From Anaeromicropila herbilytica (GTDB lineage: Bacteria > Bacillota > Clostridia > Lachnospirales > Lachnospiraceae): a stretch of 64,000 nucleotides of DNA. The position numbers and the translations under genes were made by a program. Location: positions 2,829,001 to 2,893,000 of the forward strand of contig NZ_AP024169.1 of the NCBI RefSeq assembly GCF_016591975.1. The letters are read 5' to 3'. Under the pieces are notes generated by a model. It was not told the DNA's origin, ran no database searches, and saw only the letters and a program-made list of their open reading frames with translations. Shown piece after piece: positions 35,309-44,242 of the stretch; position 1 is the first letter of the stretch; each line of letters opens with the position of its first letter.

Positions 35309-38300
35309 ATGAATAATTACAGGCTCGGAATTGATATTGGATCTACGACTGTGAAACTGGCAGTTCTAGACCATGATTATCGATTGATCTATAGTGACTA
35401 TAAAAGACATTTATCAGACACCAAACATACCTTAATTCAGCTAATTCAAAACTGTTATAATACTTTAGGAGATATTTCCCTTAAAGTTAGCGTAACAGGT
35501 TCTGGAGGGCTATCTGTATCTAAATGGCTAGACCTTCCTTTTGTTCAAGAAGTAATTGCCTGCTCTGAAGCAGTCGAGATACTAATTCCTGAGACAGACG
35601 TTATCATCGAGTTAGGTGGTGAAGACGCGAAGATTACGTATCTTAGAGGGGGAATGGAACAACGAATGAATAGTAGTTGTGCTGGTGGAACGGGAGCATT
35701 CATTGATCAGATGGCAATTCTTTTGAACACAGATGCTACTGGATTAAATGAATATGCAAAAGGATATCAGATCATATACCCTATTGCCTCTCGTTGCGGA
35801 GTATTTGCCAAAACAGATATTCAACCACTTATTAACGATGGAGCTAGAAAGGAAGATATTGCTGCTTCAATCTTTCAAGCGGTTGTCAATCAAACCATTG
35901 GAGGACTTGCTTGTGGTAAACCAATCCGTGGTAAAGTAGCCTTTTTAGGAGGGCCACTCTACTTTCTTTCAGAATTACGGTCTTTATTTATTAAGAGCTT
36001 GAATCTTAGTAAAGAAAATGCTATAACTCCCGAGAACTCCCAGTTGTATGCAGCAATTGGTTCAGCAATTTCTGATAATTCAATGGAAACTGTCTCTTTG
36101 CAGGAACTTGTAAATAGAGTAGAACATATCAATGATTATACCGATCAAGAGCTCAAAAGATTAGATCCACTATTCAAAGATGAAAAAGATTATCAAGATT
36201 TTCTCAAAAAGCACAATCACTCCGAGGCAAAGAGAGGTAATCTATCTGAGTATTCTGGAAGAACCTATCTTGGGATAGATGCTGGCTCTACCACGACCAA
36301 GATTGTATTAATTGGTGAAGATTCTGAGTTATTATATTCCTACTATGCAAATAATGATGGGAATCCATTAAATAAGATTATTCAGATTGTGAGAGAATTA
36401 TATAACTTACTTCCTAACAAAGTTACGATTGCCAAATGCACCGTAACCGGATATGGCGAAGCTCTGATTAAAGCCGCTCTTCACGCTGATCTTGGAGAAA
36501 TAGAAACGGTAGCTCATTACAAAGCAGCCAAACATTTCTTACCAGAAGTTGATTTTATCTTAGATATTGGTGGCCAGGACATGAAATGCCTTCGCATCAA
36601 AAATGGAGCCATTGATAATATTCTTCTGAATGAAGCTTGCTCTTCTGGTTGTGGTTCCTTTCTTGAAGGATATGCTAGCTCACTTCATATGTCAGCAGAG
36701 GAATTTGCGAAAGAGGCCCTCTATGCCACTGCTCCAGTTGATCTTGGAACAAAATGTACTGTATTTATGAATTCCAAGGTGAAACAAGCACAAAAAGAAG
36801 GTGCTAAGCTATCCGATCTATCTGCCGGTCTCTCCTATTCTATTATCAAGAATGCTCTTTATAAAGTAATTAAAATGAGAGATGAACATGATATTGGTGA
36901 AAATGTCATTGTTCAAGGAGGTACTTTTTATAATGATGCCGTATTACGTAGCTTTGAATTAATATCAGGAAGAGAAGCAATTAGGCCTAATATTGCTGGG
37001 TTGATGGGAGCCTTCGGTGCAGCTTTAATTGCCAAAGAACAAACTAATATGGGTGAACTGTCTACTCTTTTACCTAAAGACTTATTGTATAATCTTACAA
37101 CCACAACCTCAAGTCGCAGATGCCAAAGATGTCAAAATCATTGCTTACTTACTATAAATCATTTCTCAAATGGAGAATCCTTCATTGCTGGAAATCGATG
37201 TGAAAGAGGATTAGAATTAGAACATAAAATTATCCAAGCAGAACAATTACCTAATCTATACCGATACAAATATCAAAGGACGTTCAGCTATCATTCATTA
37301 AGACCAGAAGAAGCCAAGCGTGGAATCATTGGTATTCCTAGAGTTCTGAATATGTACGAGAATTATCCTTTTTGGTTTACTTTACTGACTAAGTTAGGTT
37401 TCTCCGTCGTGCTCTCATCTCCCTCTAGTAAGATTCTTTATAAAAAGGGATTAGAAACCATACCATCAGACTCGGTCTGCTATCCCGCCAAATTATGCCA
37501 TGGTCACATTATAGATCTGATTGAGAAGGGGGTTAGGACAATATTCTATCCTTCTGTTGTATATGAAAAAACAGAGTATCAAGATGCAAACAATCATTAT
37601 AATTGCCCAATTGTAATATCCTACTCCGAAGTTATCAAAAGAAATATGGATGAATTGGATAATCATCATATTACCTTCCTCTCACCTTTTCTATCATTAG
37701 ATAATGAAAAAGTTCTTGTAAGACGTATTATGGCGGAATTCAAAGACTATCATGTTACTTTTCATGAAGTTAAGGAAGCTATTATGGCAGCAAGTAAAGA
37801 ACGTGAAGTATATAAGACGGATATTAGACGAAAGGGAGAAGAGGCGCTATCCTTTTTAAGAAAAAATAAGCAAACGGGAATTGTTTTATGCGGAAAGCCA
37901 TATCATGTTGACCCAGAGATTAACCACGGCATCCCTGATATGATTAACTCCTATGGAATGGCTGTCTTAACCGAAGATAGTATCTCCCATCTGACACAGC
38001 TTAAGAAGCCATTAAGGGTAGTTGATCAATGGGCTTATAATTCCAGATTATACCGCGCTGCAACATTGGTTGCCAAAGAAGATTTCCTTCAATTAATTCA
38101 GTTAAATTCCTTTGGTTGTGGCTTAGATTCAGTCACTTCAGACCAAATAGCTGAACTACTGGCTACTGGAGGCAAGATGTATACGATGTTAAAAATTGAT
38201 GAAGGAAATAATCTTGGTGCTGCTAAAATTCGCATTCGATCCTTAAAAGCAGCGATAGAAGAACGTAACAATCATTCTCTTTCCTCATCTTTTGAAGAAG

Positions 38301-39541
38301 TATCCTATCATAACCCAATCTTTACAAAAAAAATGCGTAAAACACATACCATATTATCACCACAAATGGCACCCATCCATTTTCGATTGCTACAAGTAGC
38401 TGCTAAAACTTGTGGTTATCAGATTGAGGTTCTTCCTGCGATGGATAAATCTGCTGTTGAAGAAGGCTTAAAATATGTTAATAACGATGCTTGCTATCCT
38501 GCCATCATAGTTGTTGGACAGATAATTAATGCTTTAAAATCTGGCAAGTATGATATCACTCATACTTCTGTCATGATAAGTCAAACTGGTGGTGGATGTC
38601 GCGCTACGAACTATATTGCATTCTTAAAGTTAGCGATGAAACAGGCTGGATTTGACCAAGTTCCTATTATCTCATTGAACACCGTCGGTCTTGAAAAGCA
38701 ACCAGGATTTTCTCTATCAGTCAAATTCTTGAATCGTTGTATTATGGCATTACTCTATGGTGATTTATTTATGAAAGTACTTCACCGAACTAGACCTTAT
38801 GAAAAGATCCCTAGTTCTGCTGAACGATTATATGAACAATGGAATGAGAAAGCGAAAGCTAACCTACTCACTGGTAGTCGAAGCGAATTTAAGGAATATA
38901 CAAAAGGTATCATCCGAGATTTTGATCAACTGGAACTACTTCCAATCAATAAACCAAAGGTCGCTATTGTAGGTGAAATATTATTAAAATATCACCCTAC
39001 TGGTAATAACGATATCGTTCATCTCTTAGAACAAGAAGGTGCAGAAGCCGTTGTTCCAGACCTTATGGATTTTATTTTTTACTGTGCTTATAATTCAAAA
39101 TTTTTATATAAATATCTGAATGGGACACGTCTTAAGATGACATTAAGTGATATGACTACACAACGGATTATGAGATATCAAAGAACTGTTATGAAAGAAT
39201 TAGAACGAAGTAACCGTTTTCAACCTCCAACCCAGATTGAAAAACTAGCCGAAATGGCCTCCCCTATCCTATCACTCGGTAATCAAACTGGAGAAGGATG
39301 GCTAGTAACAGCAGAAATGCTTGAATTCATAGAGCAGGGCATTAACAATATCATCTGTGTACAGCCCTTAGCATGTCTTCCAAATCATGTTACAGGAAAA
39401 GGTATGTTCAAGCCATTAAAAGAAAAATATCCAAATTCTAACATCATTCCGATTGACTATGATCCTGGAATATCCAATGTCAATCAGCTCAATCGAATTA
39501 AGATGATGTTATCTGTCGCGATGAAGAATCTTGATAAATAA
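35309..39541 (+). CDS. Giant double acyl-CoA dehydratase activase (BadF-BadF-DUF2229-HGD-like)
   Basis: 1410 residues. Two BadF/HgdC ATPase domains in tandem: residues about 3-262 (LGIDIGSTTVKLAVLD, SSCAGGTGAFID, SRCGVFAKTDI) and about 322-573 (LGIDAGSTTTKIVLI, NEACSSGCGSFLEG, TKCTVFMNSKV); each keeps both Fe-S cysteines. Next a cysteine-containing linker (RRCQRCQNHC), a DUF2229 region (GIPRVLNMYENYPFWFTLL) and a C-terminal HGD-D-like part (NNDACYPAIIVVGQI, SQTGGGCRATNY). Such giants are widespread in clostridia but their role is unproven. It stands alone, without CoA enzymes beside it. Confidence 0.9.
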   Translation: MNNYRLGIDIGSTTVKLAVLDHDYRLIYSDYKRHLSDTKHTLIQLIQNCYNTLGDISLKVSVTGSGGLSVSKWLDLPFVQEVIACSEAVEILIPETDVIIELGGEDAKITYLRGGMEQRMNSSCAGGTGAFIDQMAILLNTDATGLNEYAKGYQIIYPIASRCGVFAKTDIQPLINDGARKEDIAASIFQAVVNQTIGGLACGKPIRGKVAFLGGPLYFLSELRSLFIKSLNLSKENAITPENSQLYAAIGSAISDNSMETVSLQELVNRVEHINDYTDQELKRLDPLFKDEKDYQDFLKKHNHSEAKRGNLSEYSGRTYLGIDAGSTTTKIVLIGEDSELLYSYYANNDGNPLNKIIQIVRELYNLLPNKVTIAKCTVTGYGEALIKAALHADLGEIETVAHYKAAKHFLPEVDFILDIGGQDMKCLRIKNGAIDNILLNEACSSGCGSFLEGYASSLHMSAEEFAKEALYATAPVDLGTKCTVFMNSKVKQAQKEGAKLSDLSAGLSYSIIKNALYKVIKMRDEHDIGENVIVQGGTFYNDAVLRSFELISGREAIRPNIAGLMGAFGAALIAKEQTNMGELSTLLPKDLLYNLTTTTSSRRCQRCQNHCLLTINHFSNGESFIAGNRCERGLELEHKIIQAEQLPNLYRYKYQRTFSYHSLRPEEAKRGIIGIPRVLNMYENYPFWFTLLTKLGFSVVLSSPSSKILYKKGLETIPSDSVCYPAKLCHGHIIDLIEKGVRTIFYPSVVYEKTEYQDANNHYNCPIVISYSEVIKRNMDELDNHHITFLSPFLSLDNEKVLVRRIMAEFKDYHVTFHEVKEAIMAASKEREVYKTDIRRKGEEALSFLRKNKQTGIVLCGKPYHVDPEINHGIPDMINSYGMAVLTEDSISHLTQLKKPLRVVDQWAYNSRLYRAATLVAKEDFLQLIQLNSFGCGLDSVTSDQIAELLATGGKMYTMLKIDEGNNLGAAKIRIRSLKAAIEERNNHSLSSSFEEVSYHNPIFTKKMRKTHTILSPQMAPIHFRLLQVAAKTCGYQIEVLPAMDKSAVEEGLKYVNNDACYPAIIVVGQIINALKSGKYDITHTSVMISQTGGGCRATNYIAFLKLAMKQAGFDQVPIISLNTVGLEKQPGFSLSVKFLNRCIMALLYGDLFMKVLHRTRPYEKIPSSAERLYEQWNEKAKANLLTGSRSEFKEYTKGIIRDFDQLELLPINKPKVAIVGEILLKYHPTGNNDIVHLLEQEGAEAVVPDLMDFIFYCAYNSKFLYKYLNGTRLKMTLSDMTTQRIMRYQRTVMKELERSNRFQPPTQIEKLAEMASPILSLGNQTGEGWLVTAEMLEFIEQGINNIICVQPLACLPNHVTGKGMFKPLKEKYPNSNIIPIDYDPGISNVNQLNRIKMMLSVAMKNLDK

Positions 39542-39592
39542 TTTATCTAGAGTAGAGTATTTAAAAACTTTTTATACCCTAACCAATCCCAT

Positions 39593-39673
39593 AACTTAAA
39601 AATCAACCAGTGCAATAAGAAACTAAGTTAAATTCTACAAAGTTTCTTATCGTATTGGTTGATTTTTAAGTTA
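39593..39673. terminator. Bidirectional terminator between the giant activase and nudC
   Basis: AACTTAAAAATCAACCA and TGGTTGATTTTTAAGTT pair, with an inner ATAAGAAACT / AGTTTCTTAT stem. T-rich on both strands; serves both convergent genes. Confidence 0.8.
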
Positions 39674-39692
39674 TTACTAATTATTATTTAAT

Positions 39693-40553
39693 TTACTTAA
39701 TATCTTCTCTAAACACTCTCATCATCTCACGTGTAAGGCTGATTTCTCCCTCACCACCTGGCACTTCTTCTCTGTCAAACCATTCAGCAACAGCAAGTTC
39801 ATTTTCATCCATTCTTATGGTGGTATCCCCATCGACTTCTGCAAAATATCCCATCAGAACACATCCTGTAAAAGACCATGGCTGGCTTTTATAGTAAGTA
39901 ATATTTTTCACCTTAAGTCCTACTTCTTCCATAACCTCTCGTTTCACTGTTTCTTCCATACTTTCACCTATTTCCGTAAAGCCAGCAACCAGTGCATATC
40001 TCTTGTAATCCCCATTTGCATATTTCGTCATTAATAATTTATTTCCATTCGTAATCCCAACAATCACTGCTGGACTAATCTTTGGATATACTATATTACC
40101 ACACTTAGGACATTGCACCATTCTTTCTGTGTCACTATGAATCATAGTTTCCCTACATCTACCACAATACATATTATCTAGATACCAACCATATAACTGA
40201 TAACCTGTAATCCCAGCAAATGCCAAGTATCCATACTGTGGATTTCTAAATATTCTTATATTTTCAAATGAATAACCCTTAACATTTAATTTATCTAACA
40301 TAGAATTCTGCTTCCATGATATATCGTCATCTAATAGACCTAAAAAGAACATTTCCTGATCTACTGAAAATAAATATATGTATTGTATTTTATTCGTCGT
40401 AGGCATATCTGAATATTTAGGAAATTGAATGTTATCATCATCACTCATTACATATACGTTGTCTTGCTCATATATCAAAACGGTGCTATCCGCTGTTATG
40501 TTTTTCTTAAAGTATTGATTATTCAATACTTTAGGTAATATATCTTGTATCAT
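39693..40553 (-). CDS. nudC: NAD(+) diphosphatase NudC-like Nudix hydrolase
   Basis: 286 residues. Zinc ribbon YCGRCRETM...VQCPKCGNIVYP in the middle, the Nudix box GFTEIGESMEETVKREVMEEVG, and the NudC signature SQPWSFTGCVLMGYF after it. It hydrolyses NAD(H) to NMN(H) and AMP and may remove NAD caps from RNA. GAGGAG ribosome site. Upstream lie a small unknown gene and a phosphotransferase on the same strand. Confidence 0.94.
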   Translation of the reverse strand: MIQDILPKVLNNQYFKKNITADSTVLIYEQDNVYVMSDDDNIQFPKYSDMPTTNKIQYIYLFSVDQEMFFLGLLDDDISWKQNSMLDKLNVKGYSFENIRIFRNPQYGYLAFAGITGYQLYGWYLDNMYCGRCRETMIHSDTERMVQCPKCGNIVYPKISPAVIVGITNGNKLLMTKYANGDYKRYALVAGFTEIGESMEETVKREVMEEVGLKVKNITYYKSQPWSFTGCVLMGYFAEVDGDTTIRMDENELAVAEWFDREEVPGGEGEISLTREMMRVFREDIK

Positions 40554-40667
40554 TAGTTTATCTCCTCTTCGTATTTCATCATAAATTTTTTCACTTTTTC
40601 TATACGTTCCTTATTAAAAATAATGTATCCATTTTACTTCTCTGCAGTACATCTTCAATATATAGTG

Positions 40668-40943
40668 TCAACAAAATTTAGTTATGTTAATCTTATTTCC
40701 ATTTGATGTATATCCGTGCTCCTCCATCACTTTAGAGAATATGGTCTTCTCGATTACATTCTTTAGCCACTTTGCCTCATCTATATTATTATTCATACCC
40801 ATATCTGTTTGTAACTGGGCATAAATATCACATAACTTCGTATAATCCGTCTTATCCGATAAGCATTGAAAAACGATATCTTCCCCATATGCTTTTACTA
40901 CCCTTTTCCTATCCCTCTCCAGGCTCCTTACCATATCTTGCAT
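40668..40943 (-). CDS. Unrecognised 91-residue protein downstream of the phosphotransferase
   Basis: A charged, helical, soluble protein (MQDMVRSLERDRKRVVKAYG) with GAAAGGAATTTATGAT before its ATG, 22 bp after the phosphotransferase stop, so probably co-transcribed. No family recognised and no membrane segment. It may be a partner of the kinase-like protein; codon use and ribosome site argue that it is real. Confidence 0.6.
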   Translation of the reverse strand: MQDMVRSLERDRKRVVKAYGEDIVFQCLSDKTDYTKLCDIYAQLQTDMGMNNNIDEAKWLKNVIEKTIFSKVMEEHGYTSNGNKINITKFC

Positions 40944-40965
40944 ATCATAAATTCCTTTCTATTAT

Positions 40966-41958
40966 CTATAAATTATTGAAAGTTCTTTGGTACCATATCT
41001 TAAAGATTCTAATCTGTTCATCAAAATATGCATCATTATACCAGCAACATCCTGCATTTCTTTCCATAACATCCGCATGTAGTCCCATTAGCCAAAGTTG
41101 GCGTAATGCTATAAATGCATTGATTGTATCTCTTTCAGATTCACTTAGCTGACGCACCGAATTATAACCATCCATAAATGCTTTCCACTCTTCACTATAA
41201 CAGTAATGTTCATTTTCATATGATTCATTCCAAGCAAATACGCAGATATCATATGCACGCCATCCATAACCCATACAGTCAAAATCAAATATCATTGGTT
41301 CATTTTCTTCAAAGAATATATTCCCACTATGTATATCTCCATGGCAAAAGCCATAAATAGGTTGCTCCTTCTTAAGTTTTTGTTCTATATACTTTGAAAG
41401 TTTCTCAGATGACTCACTTAAATATTTATAATCATCTTGTCGATGCTCAAGATAGTATTTAATTCTATCTAATGGCTGTTTCATTAATTGATTTAGATCA
41501 ATTGGCGAACGGCTCACTTTAAAATCCTTATCATCCGATATCTCATGCATTCTTGCAATCATTTTTCCTAAGTTGTATATGCTTTTTACCTTATCTTCAC
41601 TCGGTGATTTTTTCGCTTCTTCAAATAGAACTGCATATCTGATTCCTTCTGGGGCATTAATATCCCATATATAACTTTCGTCTGCACACTTAATAGGAAC
41701 CGCTACTGTAATTCCATTCTCATATAATGTATTTATAATATCAACTTCTTCTTCATAATCCACTAGTTCATGCATACCTGTTTGAGATATTCTAAGATAT
41801 AATGTGTCATCCCCATTTTTCACTAGATATATATCATTCATGCCACTATCATAGAATCTACATGTTGGATGTTCGAAATGATATCTTCTTATAATTTCTT
41901 CTTGCAATGAGATAGGGCTTAATTGGGAATACCGAACTTTAAAATATTTATCTTTCAT
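40966..41958 (-). CDS. APH/CotS-like phosphotransferase
   Basis: 330 residues of the aminoglycoside-phosphotransferase / choline kinase fold. The catalytic loop is GFCHGDIHSGNIFF and the Mg-binding loop PMIFDFDCMGYGWRAYDICVF, both complete. These enzymes phosphorylate small hydroxyl compounds (aminoglycosides, homoserine, methylthioribose, spore sugars). The substrate is not clear. It is first in a likely two-gene unit with the 91-residue protein. Confidence 0.88.
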   Translation of the reverse strand: MKDKYFKVRYSQLSPISLQEEIIRRYHFEHPTCRFYDSGMNDIYLVKNGDDTLYLRISQTGMHELVDYEEEVDIINTLYENGITVAVPIKCADESYIWDINAPEGIRYAVLFEEAKKSPSEDKVKSIYNLGKMIARMHEISDDKDFKVSRSPIDLNQLMKQPLDRIKYYLEHRQDDYKYLSESSEKLSKYIEQKLKKEQPIYGFCHGDIHSGNIFFEENEPMIFDFDCMGYGWRAYDICVFAWNESYENEHYCYSEEWKAFMDGYNSVRQLSESERDTINAFIALRQLWLMGLHADVMERNAGCCWYNDAYFDEQIRIFKIWYQRTFNNL

Positions 41959-42043
41959 TTATTTCGCCATGCCTTTCTATTTTTGATATTTTTTCTATTA
42001 TAGCATTATGACTCAAGTGTCTAAAGTCTTTTTTACCCATATT

Positions 42044-42302
42044 ATGATTCGAGGGTCAAAAGCCTTATTTTAGTGTACTGAGTGTATATAGCTGTATAAT
42101 TATAAATTTTGGCTACCTTCCCCTCAGGCATCATATTTTTTACAAGCCTCAGAACTAGTGAAAATGCTCACTCACGTTCCTATTTTCACTATGAGTCTTG
42201 ACAAAATATAAACGATACCCTCGGCCGGACTACGCCAAAATTCATAATTATACATCAATATACACAATGCATGTTATGAAAGGCTTTTGACCCTCGAATC
42301 AT
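42044..42302. repeat. Family 1 MITE-like palindromic repeat, copy C (259 bp, inverted)
   Basis: Ends ATGATTCGAGGGTCAAAAGCC and GGCTTTTGACCCTCGAATCAT, the best preserved inverted ends of the family. The core (CTCGGCCGGACTACGCC) is the reverse complement of that in copies A and B, so this copy is in the opposite orientation. The central AGTGAAAAT / ATTTTCACT hairpin is perfect here. Confidence 0.9.
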
Positions 42303-42363
42303 ATAATAAATATTATACACCGATTATACTTAAATAAGTAGTTTCATACCTATATCCATATTA

Positions 42364-42411
42364 AAAGAGCAATTACTTTTTACCCCAAAGGTAATTTCAT
42401 AATTGCTCTTA
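42364..42411 (-). terminator. Terminator of the SDR gene
   Basis: AAGAGCAATTA / TAATTGCTCTT stem with an inner AAATTACC / GGTAA part, ending in TTTTAA on the minus strand. Confidence 0.78.
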
Positions 42412-42417
42412 TGATAT

Positions 42418-43287
42418 CTAACAATTAACAATCATTCCACCATTGATATGAATTGTCTGCCCAGACATATAACTAGAACCATCAGTAGCGAGGAATACAT
42501 AAGCTTCTGCAAGTTCTACTGGCTGGCCTGGTCGTTTCATAGGAGTATTCTTTCCAAAATGTTTCACATTCTCTTTTTCAATTGAGGAAGGAATTAAAGG
42601 AGTCCAGATTGGTCCAGGTGCAACTTGATTTACACGAATCTTTTTATCTGCTAGATTCGCTGAAAGTGATCTTGTAAATGCTGAGATTGCACCTTTCGTC
42701 GAAGAATAATCAAGCAAATCCGCATGTCCATTAAATGCTGTTATTGAACTTGTATTGATGATTGCACTACCTTCCTTAAGATGTGGCAATGCTGCTCTTG
42801 TCAGATAGAACATGGCAAAGATATTAGTCTTAAAAGTTCTTAATAACTGTTCATCCGTAATATCCTCAAGTTTCTTCTGAGTATGCTGCTCTGCTGCATT
42901 ATTCACTAGTATATCTAGCGCACCATATTCTTTTATTGTCTTATCTACTATTTCATTACAGAAACTGCTATCTCCGATATCTCCTTTTATAAGAAGTGCT
43001 CTACCACCATATCCTTCAATAACTCCTTTCGTATCATTTGCATCTCCATCTGCTATATTATATACAATAGCTACATTACAGCCTTCTTTTGCATAGGCAA
43101 CTGCAACCGCTCTGCCGATTCCACTGTCACCACCTGTTATGATTGCTGTCTTTCCTTTTAGCCTTCCATATCCTTTATTATCTACATTATCGTAGAGTGG
43201 TTCAGGATCCATTTTACTTTCCTTTCCAGGAACCGCTTGTGTTTGTCCTTTAATATCTTTACTCGTATACATATCTTTTTCATTCAT
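42418..43287 (-). CDS. Short-chain dehydrogenase/reductase, general-stress type
   Basis: 289 residues from ATG 43287 (GGAG 8 nt before); ATG 43332 is in frame but less likely. NAD(P) site TGGDSGIGRAVAVAYAKEG, NNAAEQ, catalytic Ser in NTSSITAFNG and YSSTKGA (YxxxK). The N-terminal extension with a PGKESKMDPEPLYD block places it with the YhdF/YdaD/YghA stress-type SDRs. Likely an aldehyde or alcohol dehydrogenase made under stress. It lies downstream of carbonic anhydrase on the same strand, with 135 bp between. Confidence 0.9.
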   Translation of the reverse strand: MNEKDMYTSKDIKGQTQAVPGKESKMDPEPLYDNVDNKGYGRLKGKTAIITGGDSGIGRAVAVAYAKEGCNVAIVYNIADGDANDTKGVIEGYGGRALLIKGDIGDSSFCNEIVDKTIKEYGALDILVNNAAEQHTQKKLEDITDEQLLRTFKTNIFAMFYLTRAALPHLKEGSAIINTSSITAFNGHADLLDYSSTKGAISAFTRSLSANLADKKIRVNQVAPGPIWTPLIPSSIEKENVKHFGKNTPMKRPGQPVELAEAYVFLATDGSSYMSGQTIHINGGMIVNC

Positions 43288-43422
43288 ATTATTATCTCCA
43301 TTCTGTCGAGACTGTGTGAAATTAATTTTCATACGATCTCACTTAATCTTTTGGATTAGTATACCCTCATCCGTTAGAATAATTCTTTATCAGAATGTAG
43401 AAAAATGAATGGATGCTAAGGA

Positions 43423-43998
43423 CTAAACTTCGTATCCATTCACAACCACTTCTATTTTACCTGTTTCTGGATCCATGATAAGACCATGAACTTTAATATC
43501 TTTTGCTATCAAAGGGTGATTCTTAATTAATTCTACACTTTCTTTTACCGATTCTTCAACCGAATTAAATCCATGTAGCCATTTCTTTATATCAATTCCT
43601 GCATGCGTTAATGTTTCGATTACTTCTGGAGAGATTCCTCTTTGAATTGCTTTCTCTAATGTAAGATCCGCATTAAGATTACTCATTCCACATCCATGAT
43701 GGCCAACTACTAATACCTCATCTGCTTCGAACTCATAAACAGCTACTACAATGCTTCTTATGATACTGCCAAATGGATGCATTATAGTTGCTCCAGCATT
43801 TTTAATAAGTTTGATATCTCCATTCTTAAAGTTCATCGCTTTCGGAAGAAGTTCCGTTAATCTTGTATCCATACAAGATAATACTACCATTTTCTTATTT
43901 GGAACTTTAGTAGTCTTATATTGATCATATTCTTTATTTTCAACAAATGCCCGATTATACTCTAATATTTCTTGTAATTTACTCATAAACGCTCCCAT
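43423..43998 (-). CDS. Beta-class carbonic anhydrase
   Basis: 191 residues (187 if the ATG at 43986, with GGGAG before it, is used). Zinc ligands Cys in VLSCMDTRL with the Asp-Arg dyad, His and Cys in VVGHHGCGMSN. It hydrates CO2 to bicarbonate for carboxylation reactions. The family resembles the clostridial Cab-type enzymes. Single gene. Confidence 0.93.
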   Translation of the reverse strand: MGAFMSKLQEILEYNRAFVENKEYDQYKTTKVPNKKMVVLSCMDTRLTELLPKAMNFKNGDIKLIKNAGATIMHPFGSIIRSIVVAVYEFEADEVLVVGHHGCGMSNLNADLTLEKAIQRGISPEVIETLTHAGIDIKKWLHGFNSVEESVKESVELIKNHPLIAKDIKVHGLIMDPETGKIEVVVNGYEV

Positions 43999-44242
43999 CT
44001 GCCACCTCTGGCGCTATACTTATCAGAAGTTGTGAAATTTATTTTCTGTTCTAATTATAGCCTATTATAACACATAAAAACACATAAAATTTTCCTTTAA
44101 TATGTGCAGTTTTGTGGGTTATTATGTATTTTTTACACACTTTTAACTATATTTTGTCATTTATAGTATTGAAATTAGTATCAATCTCATCTATAATATG
44201 GAAGGTCTATCCAAAAATTCAGGTCGCAGAAGGGAACTTGTT

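Larger units (their letters stand above)
41959..42417. other. 459-bp gap: MITE copy C and a terminator, no gene
   Basis: Most of the space is the 259-bp repeat 42044-42302; the rest is AT-rich promoter for the phosphotransferase and the SDR terminator. Confidence 0.6.

Noticed and set aside
44198..44242. Earlier start for the chemoreceptor
   Set aside because: No ribosome site, and it would put a basic, unconserved leader before the first membrane helix.
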